A DNA stretch of 64,000 nt, from the NCBI GenBank assembly GCA_949592205.1, contig CATIUR010000002.1, positions 3,504,501 through 3,568,500 of the forward strand, read 5' to 3'. Shown piece by piece: positions 44,801 through 55,097 of the stretch (positions are counted from its first letter, which is position 1; each line of letters begins with the position of its first letter). Position numbers and translations under genes: made by a program. Below the pieces are notes generated by a model. It saw only the letters and a list, made by a program, of their open reading frames with translations. It did not search any database and was not told where the DNA came from. Source of the DNA: Helichrysum umbraculigerum. Lineage: Eukaryota > Streptophyta > Magnoliopsida > Asterales > Asteraceae.

Positions 44801-47800
44801 TAGGCTTAATAAGGTTAACAATACAAAATATAGATAAAATGTATTTTTGGAAATAAAATGGTTTTTATTCTATCCAAATAATTAAATTAAGTATATATGT
44901 ATAATAGATTTATATATGTATACAGTTAATTTATTTACTAATCAGACCTTAGTATTTTAATAGTTTAAAATATATGCTCAATTTTAAAATGTTTTAAAAT
45001 AGAACCCTGAACCTTAAATGTTTAAGAGAGACCTTATATATAATATGATTTATATATATGTATCATTTAAGTCTAAATACATCGTCAGTCAATTGATAAT
45101 TCGGCTCACCCATAGAGAACAATCTATAAGAGAGGTATAAGGCGGGTCGCTCTGCTTCCCTAAAGAAGTAAGGTTTTTAATAAGCTTCGCGCTGACCTGC
45201 TTCTCCGCTTCTTTGTGCGTTCAATGGAGCTACCGAGGACTTTTGATAGGATGATGTCAAAATTAAAAGTAGACTTAAAATAGTAAAACAAAATCCCGTT
45301 TTAGCTATAGAAAAATGTGAAAAGTATGCTAACCCATGAAAACCGCACATCTCTCGTATGGACTGTTAATGGAGCGTGTGTTGTTTACCGGCACATTAAT
45401 GTGAGGACATATTGAGAGGTGATGTGGGACTCGCGATTCTCGAGCGTACTCGAGCCGGACACCACGCGGGGTTTGCATGGTTAGTTCACCATCTAGTTCA
45501 TGATCCTCGGCATACCAGTCATGAATGGTAGATGAGCATAACCGAGATTAACATGCCATTGATAGGTATCAATGAATCTCAAAAGAACTAGAAATTTCGT
45601 AGAGATTGAAATTGACAAGAGCATTGTCTACCTAAAATAAATTCGTGATATGATTACGGCAAACCTCTTCATAAAACGAATCTAAAATATGGATCCTAGC
45701 CTTAATTAGAAATTTGGTAATTAATTAAGGAATAGTCAGACGAACTAAAATAGTATTTATCTCAAAAATATCTGTTCAAAATGGTAATAATCATCTCGTT
45801 CCCAATTTCGCAAATAACCTAAACTTCTCACTACTCTCAGTTCTTGGGAGGGAAAGACTTACCAGTTCAAACTGTATGAACGGGTGATATAACCGTAGGT
45901 TCACTCTAAAGAACAAGGAGTATGTTCTTGATGAGTTGTGAAACCGTAGGTACGAGAACAAGGAGTATGTTCCTAACGAGAATAAGGAGTATATTATCGA
46001 TAAGTAAATTCCCACTATTGATAATGATTCAGCCCAAGAAGAGATTAAAGCTCATCGGAAATATTATGATACCTAGTCTTGGTCAACATAATTCTGTCCG
46101 GTTAGTCAGCTGTCTATAAATAGTTTGTAACCTCATGTCAAATGGTTTTGAATGAGAAAGAGACCTGAATAATGGAACTCCAAAAATTACTGAGCAAAGG
46201 ATCAAGAAGATTGATGTGTCTTTTGGCTCAGCAGCTCATGTGTTGTCAAATTGGTCATGATGCAAAGGAAAGGAAGAGATCTGGAATAGCTACGAATGGA
46301 AAGTCCAATCGTAGGGCTAAGAGAAAGATTGATTCTGAAATTGCACCATCAAATGATCCAAAGGAAGCAGTATTATGTACTGCAACACAGAGGAGCACTA
46401 GAAGCATTGCTGCCCAAAATATCTGAAGGACCCTAAAGACAATAAGGTTAAAAAGATTCAGGTATATATATGATCCAACTCCACAAAACTATGATTTATA
46501 ATTCGTAGGTCTTGAATATAGGGTGCGGTACTCACATTTGCACTATATTGCAAGGCCTAAAGGAAAGTAAAAGTCTGAGGCATGGAGAAGCTCAACTTAG
46601 TCATGAGAGACAAGATGTCATGCCCATTGGAAAGTTTGAGCTCATGCTAAAATCTGGAGTTATGATACATTTAAATAATTGCTGTTATTCGTCAAAGATG
46701 ACTAGTAACATAGATTCATTTCATGCTTGTTTAAAGAGAGTTATCAGTTTTCATTTGGAAATGAAAATGGTGATAAAGCCTCTACTTGCAAAGGCATATA
46801 TGATAATGTTGAATAAGTCAGCAAAGGAATTTAAATGTTGGTTCATCTAAAGAGCTTAATAAATCCAAATTATGGCAATATCGTCTAAGGCACGTAAACA
46901 AGAAAGAAATCGCCCAAACTCCAAAAGTATGGAGTGTCGGAATCATTCGACCTTAAATCGGATGATGTATGCAAATCTTGTTTATTGAGCAAGATGACTA
47001 AATCACTATTCACATGATATATGAAAGAAGTGATGGATTGTTCGACTTGGTATACATGGATATATGTCGACCATTCCGATGTGCCATAAAAGTGGAAATA
47101 GCTACTATGTTGCTGATTATTTCAGTAGACATGGATATGTTTATCTGATTAAACATAAGTCAGACACTTTTGAAAGTTCAAAAGGTGTTAGGACGAAATA
47201 TAGAGAACCAAATGGGCAGAAAGATAAAGGTACTCCGATCCGATAGGGGAAGAGAAATCCTTAGTATCGAGTTTCTTGATCATCTTAGACACTGTGGAAT
47301 AGTTTCACAGTTGACTCCTCCTAGAACACCATAGCTTAATGGAGTAGCTGAAAGGAGAAATAGAATCCTGTTAGACATGGTTCAATCAATGATGACTCAG
47401 GTAACACTTCTAATAAGCTTATGGAGTTAGGCATTAGAAAGAGTTTCGCATGTCTTAAATCTAATATTTACCAAGAAAGATGATGTGGAAGGAAAAAGTT
47501 TTTCTTGGGCACATCCAGATCTGAGGTTGTGAAGCTATCGTTAGACGAGAGACTTAGCACAAACTAGAAGCCATATGAGAAAAGTATCTTTTCATCGGTT
47601 ATCCACATAAGTCGTTTAGATAATTGTTGCTCAAAAGGGAGTGTTTCTTGAGAGAGAAATAATATCTAAAGAGGACAGTGGGAGTACAATTGATCTTGAA
47701 AAAATTCAAGGATCGACCGATGACAAAACTATGGTAAACACTGACACTCAACAAGAGGTGGTAACACCTATTGAACTTGATGACATATCCTTTCCCGCTC

Positions 47801-48112
47801 ACAGTTGTAGAGTTAGCAAAACTCATCGATTCTATTATGGTTTCCATAAAGAAGAACATGATAAGATTAGTGAAAGTACACTAATTGAATTAGATGAGTA
47901 TGCTAACTACAAAGGAAGCGATGGCAGGCCCTAAGGCTGCTAAGTGGAAGGAAGCTGTGAAAAGCAAGATTCAGTCTATGTCTGACAACCAAGTTTGGAA
48001 TTTGGTTGGCACTACACTCAGTCTCAAGACAGTGAGTTGTAGGTGTATCTTCAAAAGGAAGATAGACATGGATGTGAGTACACACTTATAAAGCTAGGAT
48101 GGTAGCGAAGGG
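44801..48112 (+). pseudogene. Ty1/copia gag-pol, left part, decayed
   Basis: After a long leader, fragments in shifting frames follow the copia order. A broken gag zinc knuckle (HCCPKYLKDPKDNKVKK with a stop, about 46390-46455) comes first. The protease reads LNIGCGTHIC at about 46512, where the catalytic aspartate of the usual L-D-T-G is replaced by asparagine. The integrase zinc region and core follow (about 46860-47440: VADYFSRHGYVYLIKHKSDTF, then SDRGRE-like and LNGVAERRN-like segments with stops). The start of the reverse transcriptase (AKWKEAVKSKIQSMSDNQVW, about 47940) is last. It is split at 48112, within the KARMVAKG codons, by element E. Many stops and frameshifts mean an old, dead copy. 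Confidence 0.88.
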
Positions 48113-49949
48113 TGATGTGTTATATCTAGTTATAAAATTTATCGTTGTTTAGTAAACCAAAAAGAACCTCGCTAGACCAATACACAACCGGGCAGTGGAC
48201 CCTATCGTATAGTAGTATAGTTGGGTAAGTTCGGGTTCGAACACAGGGAACTAGATTGGATGATCAATAGAAGTGTGAGCAATTTAAAAAGAGAAAATAA
48301 AATGTGGTTGGTTTGTGTGACCGAATTGTCACGTTGCTTAAAACTACGAAATTTTAGTTAAACTAGGCAAGTGGACTCTTTAGAGTCAAAGTGATTGATT
48401 TGGAACTTTCAAATATTAAAAACTATACTTGCTTGGATTAGATCGTTAGTGATTTTGGGGTGTAAAGTTAAACCGGTTATTTTATGCAAACAATTTTCCA
48501 TCAAACCTAGGCTTAACATTCGCCATCACCTAATAATTCAACTTCAATTTACAAACCCATGATTCAATCAAATAACGGACATTCGCCATGGTTACCTATT
48601 TGCATATTTGAGCTTAACTTGTTAACCTATTCCAAAACCGCATCCGCAATCAAGTTCAACAATTTATAGACAAAAAGTTGACAACAATTCACTAGATAGA
48701 AAACGTTCGCTATATCTATTAGCAAATTATCAAACAAGTTAATTATTTGTCATCAAGCTCAAATACACAAATAATTGATTAAACACAAGTTCAAGTTAAA
48801 AGAGTTTATGATTCATCCAAACGAAAGACATTCGCCAAATCCGCTAACTCAAATCATACTAGTTAACTAGCTTCACTTGTAATAATTTTCACATTCGCGA
48901 AAATAGATTCATTTATACATTTCATACAAATGACAAGTATTTTTATTAAACAACAAACATTCGCCATAGTTGTTTAGTCAAAATACCCACAAGTTAAACC
49001 ACATCAACTAGTTACATACAAATTTATGGATGAATCTTAAACTCAAAGCATAAGTCAAACACCAAATATAACACCCCTAGTCACTAACTAGTTCATCCAA
49101 GCAAGTATAACAAAACCTAGCCAACCATCATAATCGCATCATCATACACACAAAACAACAAATAAACCAAGGAAAACATGATTATATTTAGATAAAAATG
49201 CAAACCGAGTTCGTACAATGTCGAGATGATGATTGTTAGTAACCGAGAGATGCTACACTAAAGGAAATCTTCAAGAAAATGAGAGAAAACCTTCAAGAAC
49301 TCCAAAATCGCCACCTAGAGACTGGTTTTGTGTGTGTTTTTCGTGTGTGAAAAGTTGGTGAGATTCAATAGTGAAAAGGTACTTTTCTAGCCAAAAATTG
49401 ATCTGCCGCCCAAACTACCCGGCGGGTTGTGTTATTACCCGGCGGGTCCTTTGAAATTTGAGGAACCCGGCTGCTTGAACATATAACACGGCGGGTCAAT
49501 CGAAGAAACACAACCCAGCGGCTCAGTAGGATAACCCGCCGGCTTCTACAGGGCTCAAACGGCCGAATTTCTCTGTGATCAACAAATGATGGAAAAGTTA
49601 ATTTACCCGGCGGCTAGCCTCACTCACCTGGCTGGTAACCATAAAAACCCGGCGGGTCCTTTGAACAACCCGCCGGCTTCTGCAGGATTACATGACCCGG
49701 CTGCTACATACCCCAAGCCGGCGGCTTCAAGCTATTTTCCAGCAGACCAGCTTTTTGCTCGAGACTTCAACACTTTACAAACTTGCTCGAATCATAACCA
49801 AAATGCAGTCCAAACGACGATTCTTCAATATTGATGCCTGTAATTCAATTTAAGCTAAATAAGTACCAAAAGTTCATAAAGTCCACTTAAAATGAATGTA
49901 AAAACAATGATATCGCTAAAGATAAACTTATACAAAATGAGCGATATCA
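48113..49949 (-). repeat. Element E 3' LTR
   Basis: 1837 bp, sense start TGATATCGCTC, sense end AACACATCA. It carries the ACCCGGCGGGT cluster (49420-49735) and six ACATTCGC motifs (about 48525-48965). The 82-codon frame at 49586-49834 recurs in the other LTR and overlies the palindromes; it is not a gene. Confidence 0.96.
48525..48970 (-). repeat. Dispersed GCGAAYGTT motif in the E LTR
   Basis: Six copies of ACATTCGCCAT-like words (sense GGCGAATGT) occur at about 48526, 48579, 48704, 48829, 48891 and 48957; the same set is in the 5' LTR. The solo LTR at 30259-32212 has the same motif in its homologous half. Confidence 0.7.
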
Positions 49950-49988
49950 AATATCCCCACACTTGAACTTTGCTTGTCCTCAAGCAAA
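49950..49988 (-). other. Polypurine tract of element E with an adjacent stem-loop
   Basis: The sense strand reads AAGTGTGGGGATATT directly before the 3' LTR. Just upstream is a perfect 8-bp stem, TTTGCTTG-AGGA-CAAGCAAA in sense orientation (49969-49988). A second purine tract with a similar stem occurs at 51544-51580. Confidence 0.8.
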
Positions 49989-51936
49989 CCGTTATTCATC
50001 ATTTCATTACCCACTCTTACAACATTTTGAAGTGAAGACCAAGTTTACCAAAATAATGCTAACACTAACTACCAAGGCAATTAGGCTAGCAACATAGGTA
50101 TAAGCAATGTCAACTCGAGATGTTTTAGTTTGCCAAGCCAAAATGCACGACCTAGCACCTCACATAAGGATAAGTGTTTAGTCACTCACTCTCAACCTAT
50201 AAGACTACAAGGTAGGGAAGCAAGTAATGTAACACTCAATCAAGCCAAGTCGTGATGCGTTGTTACCATAGGCTTGCAAGAGGATCAAATCTCCACCGAC
50301 TTGGCGTGAGCACCAAATGAGATCTCAAAGGAGGTATTCTAGCATGTGTTGTAACAAAGTAGGCTAATTATGGAATAGGGGTATGATAGACACAATAATT
50401 GGTGAAAAGTGGTAGACAACACCCGTGAAAAATGCGGAAATGTTACCTATTGGTTTAAACATGTGACAGTAATGAAACTTAGGACTCTCGTGCCAAATCA
50501 ATTCAACTTATTATTTGTTCTCATTTATGACTCATACTTTAACAATTTCGCACAAATAACTCAAATTGATTTTTCACATTTGATTGGAATAATTGCATTC
50601 TATGACTTTCTATGAACCCTATGTAACGAACTTTCGGACCAACCATCCTAGACCGGATAAAGGCCTTCGGTGGCTAGGTGTAAACACCCCTCGGGAACTA
50701 CTTGTTCAGGAATTCAAAGGTCATTTAGTTGACTACAATCATCCAACTATAAACTTTAAGCTCAAAGGTCAACTTCTATTCATTTAATTGTTTCCAACCT
50801 CACTCATAGAATTTAACACTAGAATCCCAATTCAAAACGGTTTAAGTCACATTTTGGTAAAATTCATCATAAATTCCAACTAGGCAACATTTTAGAAAAG
50901 TGATGGCTTGGGAATTGACTACACAAAAAATAAGGCTAAAATTTAGTGGATAGAATGTGGAAGTTTTCTAGGGGTTTCTTAGCACTAAAAATGAGTGCTA
51001 ACGACCTGTGTAAACTGGATATAAATGGTTTTGAAGCAAAATAAATTCAAAAATTCCTAAGAATACCTCCTCGTCTTCGACCCCACCTATATCACATTTC
51101 TGTGATCCCACAGCGGTCTCAAAATGCATCACTAAGGCAAGTTCTAGAACAAACTACAATCACCGGCACACTCATAGGAATCAACAATATAAACACTAAA
51201 GGTAAGTGTTTTTCTCAATAAGGCTCAAATTTCTCACAATTTTTCATAGTGGAGGCTACAAGCGTGCTAGTCATGCAATTCACCCTATTAGGTTGCTTTT
51301 ATGACACATCTCTAAAAATTTAGTTGCAAGAGGGAAGATTTAATTGATTTTAATAGATTTTAGCTAACACATTTCAAAGCAATTAATTTAATAAGGACAA
51401 GCAAATTCCTAGCATACTACCATTCCATAACCCGTTATTAGAATTCGTAAAGTTCAATTGAAAAATCCAAGATCAATAACAGACCTAATAAGTGGCTATA
51501 AAACAACAATATACTAGGAACAAAATTCTAGTGAAGTTAACCCTCCCCACACTTGAGATTTGCATTGCCCTCAATGCAAAAACAGTTTAAAAGTACGAGT
51601 GCGAAGGGGCGAAGGGAACGAGAACTTCCCCGGGGGTTTGTTTGAGGAGCGAGTGCATTTGCTGAACTAATTGCCAGCCGGCGCACGATTCCGACATCCA
51701 TAAAAGCTAGAACTTTAATCAATTGCCTAAAAAGAAAGCAAACATAGAAGGTTTGAACTCGAGTGACATTGTGCAAACCGCACCCAAATGTCAGTCGAGT
51801 AAAATAGTTCCAAAAACCAACTAAGATGAGTATCAAGTCATGAAATAAAAATGTCTAACACATGAGGCACGTAGGCACTCTTAATGGAAACATAAAGATA
51901 GTGATGATAATGTTTGAAAATGGGGCAACGAGCAAA
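49989..51936 (-). other. 3' non-coding region of element E
   Basis: About 1.9 kb between the stop of the third gene and the purine tract. No long ORF. It contains an internal purine-tract copy (51544-51557) followed by a stem-loop (51559-51580). Confidence 0.6.
51544..51580 (-). other. Second purine tract and stem-loop in element E
   Basis: CCCCACACTTGA is shared with the genuine tract at 49955-49966. The neighbouring stem TTTGCATTG-CCCT-CAATGCAAA (51559-51580) has 9-bp arms. Compared with the stem at 49969-49988 both arms changed together, which keeps the pairing. Confidence 0.7.
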
Positions 51937-54382
51937 CTAATAGGGCCATCCCCAACCCCCTGAACTAGGTCCCTGAGAACCGCCTTGATGGTCGCCTGGC
52001 TGAGTCCATGGATCCCAACTCTGATGATCTGAAGGAGCGTTATGGTACCTCTGCTCCTGCTGCAACTGCCTGTCATACTCTTCCTGGTGTTGGCGCTGAG
52101 CTTCCGCCAATGCAGCATCATGATTGTAAACAGGGGGTGGGTGGTCGCGGGACTCAGGTGTACCCCATTGGTACAAGGGCTCGGCATAAGTGGTTTGATA
52201 GCCTTGTTGCTCGGCCATCCAGTTGAGATTACCAACAGTCCAATCAGTTCGGTACTCGAGGTTTCCCATCCGGTAACCCATTTCATGCCTGAAATCGTTG
52301 AAATCATCCCTGAACTCATTATGACCCACTTCAAGTCTTCCAATTCCCTGCATAAGATCAGAAAGAGAGGGTTGAGCTTGTCCCTGTTGTTGCTGCTGGG
52401 CTCTTTGGCATCTCGGTGGTTGTTGGGGTTGCTCGGTCGCTTGTTTTTCAGGATAGGGAATAAATCCCTTTTTGTTTTTAGACACTGCTTCAGCTGCGTG
52501 GTACATAAGATAACCGACACTTTTCTGATTGAGATCCACTTGAGTCAAAGCAGGCCTTATTCCAAAATTGACACCCAAACCCTTAGCAAGCAAAGTGACA
52601 AAGTGACCACCAACAATAGGACTTCGGTCCTTTAAACCCCCACCAGTCGTGTCAAGATAGTTTGCCACACAATATGGAAAGTTGATGTGGTTCCTCTCAT
52701 AGATTTGTCTCAGATACCAAATATCCGCCAACGTCACTTTCTCGCTGTTTTCACGCCTGTTTGCAATAGTGTTGGCGATAAAACGGTGAATGATACGAAG
52801 ACGGGTATTATTCATGTCTTTGTAAGAGACCGAACTAGCTTCAAACTCCTTATCACTAAACTGCTCCCAAAACTCCCCCTCAATAAAGTCTTGAGTGTTA
52901 TCCACTCGAGCCCCAGAAATCAAATAATCATCAAAAAAAGTATAGCCGAGCTCAGCTGGAGTATAGATGTCCAAACATTCAGCTAGTTGTCTCAAGGAAA
53001 GAAAGTGTGGCTCGCCTCCTAACCTGAATTTCATGAAATTAGCATCGGTAGCCGAGGTTACATCTCTTTGCAAGATTAAAGTGGAAAAGAACTCGTAGCA
53101 TAATTCCTTGAACACTGGTTCCCTGATGTTAAACAATCTTTCCCACTCGGTGAATTCGTACACATTCCCTTGATACTCAAACCTCTGAATGAGAAGTTCA
53201 CGAATCTGCTGAGAGAGACCAATCGCCTCAAGAGGTTCCCAGTCTACGTATCTGGACAGCTCAAACTCCTTTTTTAACAAATTGAACAAGTTCCTGGCAT
53301 ACTTCGTGTAGTGTACCCATCTCTGATCAAATCGAAGCCATGGGTGGATGTTAGCCGGAATAAATAGTGCTTCGGCAACATCAGGACCGACATGTGGGAA
53401 TTCCTCCTCATCTTGCAATTGAGAGGTGGAAGTTTCAGCGGCTCTCTTGGAAGTGCTGGTTTTGCGTGACTTGCGTGAGGTTGCTGCTTGCTGCGAAAAA
53501 TCAATAGAGAAACACAGTATTGCACAAAACAAATGTTAGTGTTAGTCGTAATCATAGACATGTCTCGAATGCAAAATGAGCGATAATATGTCTAAATCAT
53601 AACCTCCCCCAACAAATAGTCTTTTCCCAACCAAAGTAGCATAAAAGCAATTCACCAAAAAAACACCATAACCAAACATGGCCAACAAGTTCAAATCTTT
53701 ACTCACAAACTCATCAAAGTGCAGAGAATATGTAATCCAATATTAAACTAAACCAAAACAAAAACAATGCATAATCAACATCATCTTAGTTAAGCTAGTC
53801 TTACAATCACAATTACACATTAGTTCATACAATGTACCATCATTCCAAGAAAGTCCATCATGGTCATTCAATTTATCGATAATAATAGTATCAAACATAT
53901 ACTTGAATAATGGCAACGCAAATGCATAGACAATTCTTAAGCAATGTCTTACAACCAGTAATTATATCAATCAAAAATCATGACCAAAATTTACACCCAA
54001 TTCATCTCCCCCAACATTAACATGAACCTCAATCACCAATTATCACCTTTACATTATGAATCTAAATGTAAAATAAGCAATTATGAGCAAAGTGATAAAG
54101 ATATCATGTCAATTAAACAACTACAAACTCTTATCATCATCAAAATTCGGAATACCCATTTTCACATAAACCCTAATTTGCAAAGTTCATCAAATCAAGC
54201 AAATAAACATAGAATCATGGAGCAAATAGGATATGTAACATATAAACATCTTTAATAGCATGAAAAGTACAAGATTAAACATCCCCACACTTAGCAATTG
54301 CAAAACCCACATGTAAAGTAATGTGAGAGTAAAAATCACAAATCGCAAGTAAAAAGATGTTAATCCATACCTTGGGAGCCAT
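51937..54382 (-). CDS. Spliced third ORF of element E (Athila ORF1 / envelope-position protein)
   Basis: Exon 2 (53490-51937) is one long frame. It is preceded by TTGATTTTTCGCAG, a strong 3' splice site. About 880 bp upstream, ATGGCTCCCAAG-GTATGG (54382-54371) offers a four-codon exon 1 (MAPK) with a good donor in the same phase, giving a protein of about 521 residues. The start is basic (SRKSRKTSTSKRAAE). The middle (about 40-330) is a conserved-looking globular part (PWLRFDQRW, FNIREPVFKELCYEFFSTL, FRLGGEPHFLSLRQLAECLDIY). The tail is rich in Q, P, G and H. From memory the globular part resembles the Athila ORF1 family. No signal peptide or membrane helix is evident, so an envelope role is not supported by sequence. 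It lies after pol, where retroviruses carry env. Alternative: unspliced translation from 53532, less likely because those 14 residues are intron-like. Confidence 0.75.
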
Positions 54383-54539
54383 TAAAACAAGAATTGGAGA
54401 TGAAAAGAGTGATAATTTTTCGAAATGGGGATAGGGTTTATTTAGTGTACCAGCCGTATGAGGAAGAAGAATGAGATAATTGGGGTTAGGTGAAAAGAAT
54501 GGCCAAAAATCATTTTTTTTAAACTGCAGATATGTTGGG

Positions 54540-54845
54540 AACCCGGCGGCTTCTTTAGTAACCCGGCGGGTCGATGTCGGGTTGGGCGCGGGTCAGGCCT
54601 GGGTCGCCAGGTATCCAGATCAAAAACAAGCAAACAACCCGGCGGGTTGAATCGGTTAGCAACCGGGTCATATAATGAACCCGGCGGGTAGTGCAAGAAG
54701 ACGCCGGCTTATATAGGCTTTAAATGGACGAATAGTTCTGTTAACAACATGTTGAGAAAAATTAATTCACCCGGCGTGTCAACTTAGTAACCCAGCGGGT
54801 TGTTATGAAAACCCGGCGGCTAATTGTTTCTACCCGGCTGCTTAC
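54540..54845 (-). promoter_or_regulatory. Internal U3-like block with phased ACCCGGCGGGT palindromes
   Basis: At least ten palindromes have centres at 54546, 54566, 54642, about 54665, 54684, 54705, 54774, 54795, 54816 and 54837, mostly 20-21 bp apart with one gap of 69 bp. Flanking sequence aligns with the LTR cluster: the GACGAATAGTTCTG part with GCCGAATTTCTCTG, then TTAATTCACCCGGCG with TTAATTTACCCGGCG. A TATA-like TATATAAG (54715-54708, sense) lies in the 69-bp gap. The block ends about 160 bp upstream of the MAPK start codon, so it is placed to act as promoter for the third gene. Confidence 0.75.
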
Positions 54846-54863
54846 CTCCCGATTCCAAAAATC

Positions 54864-54867
54864 CCAG

Positions 54868-54893
<26 letters not shown>
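54864..54893. repeat. Poly-T run (poly-A on the sense strand of E)
   Basis: About 29 consecutive T on the plus strand between pol and the U3-like block. In sense orientation it is poly-A and could be a footprint of a reverse-transcribed RNA end or simple slippage. Confidence 0.9.
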
Positions 54894-54898
<5 letters not shown>

Positions 54899-55097
54899 AG
54901 GAAATCAACAATAATTATACTATCAATAATAATTATTATTATACACCTTATAACTAGAAGGATACGAAACGGGTTTTCTTGGACCCGTTTGAACACTTTG
55001 TTTATTAACGAGTCGAAAGCTTGACTCGACCCCGAATTTATTTGTCCTTGGGGTAAGCCGCGAGCTCCTCCCACTCGCTCTCCTCTTCTTCCTCGTG

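Noticed and set aside
49586..49834. 82-codon ORF rich in Pro/Ala, repeated at 62387-62635
   Set aside because: The frame exists because the ACCCGGCGG palindromes are stop-free; the DNA-level phasing explains it better than coding.
51937..53490. Calling the third gene of E a true envelope gene
   Set aside because: No signal peptide, transmembrane helix or fusion motif is visible; only the position after pol matches env.
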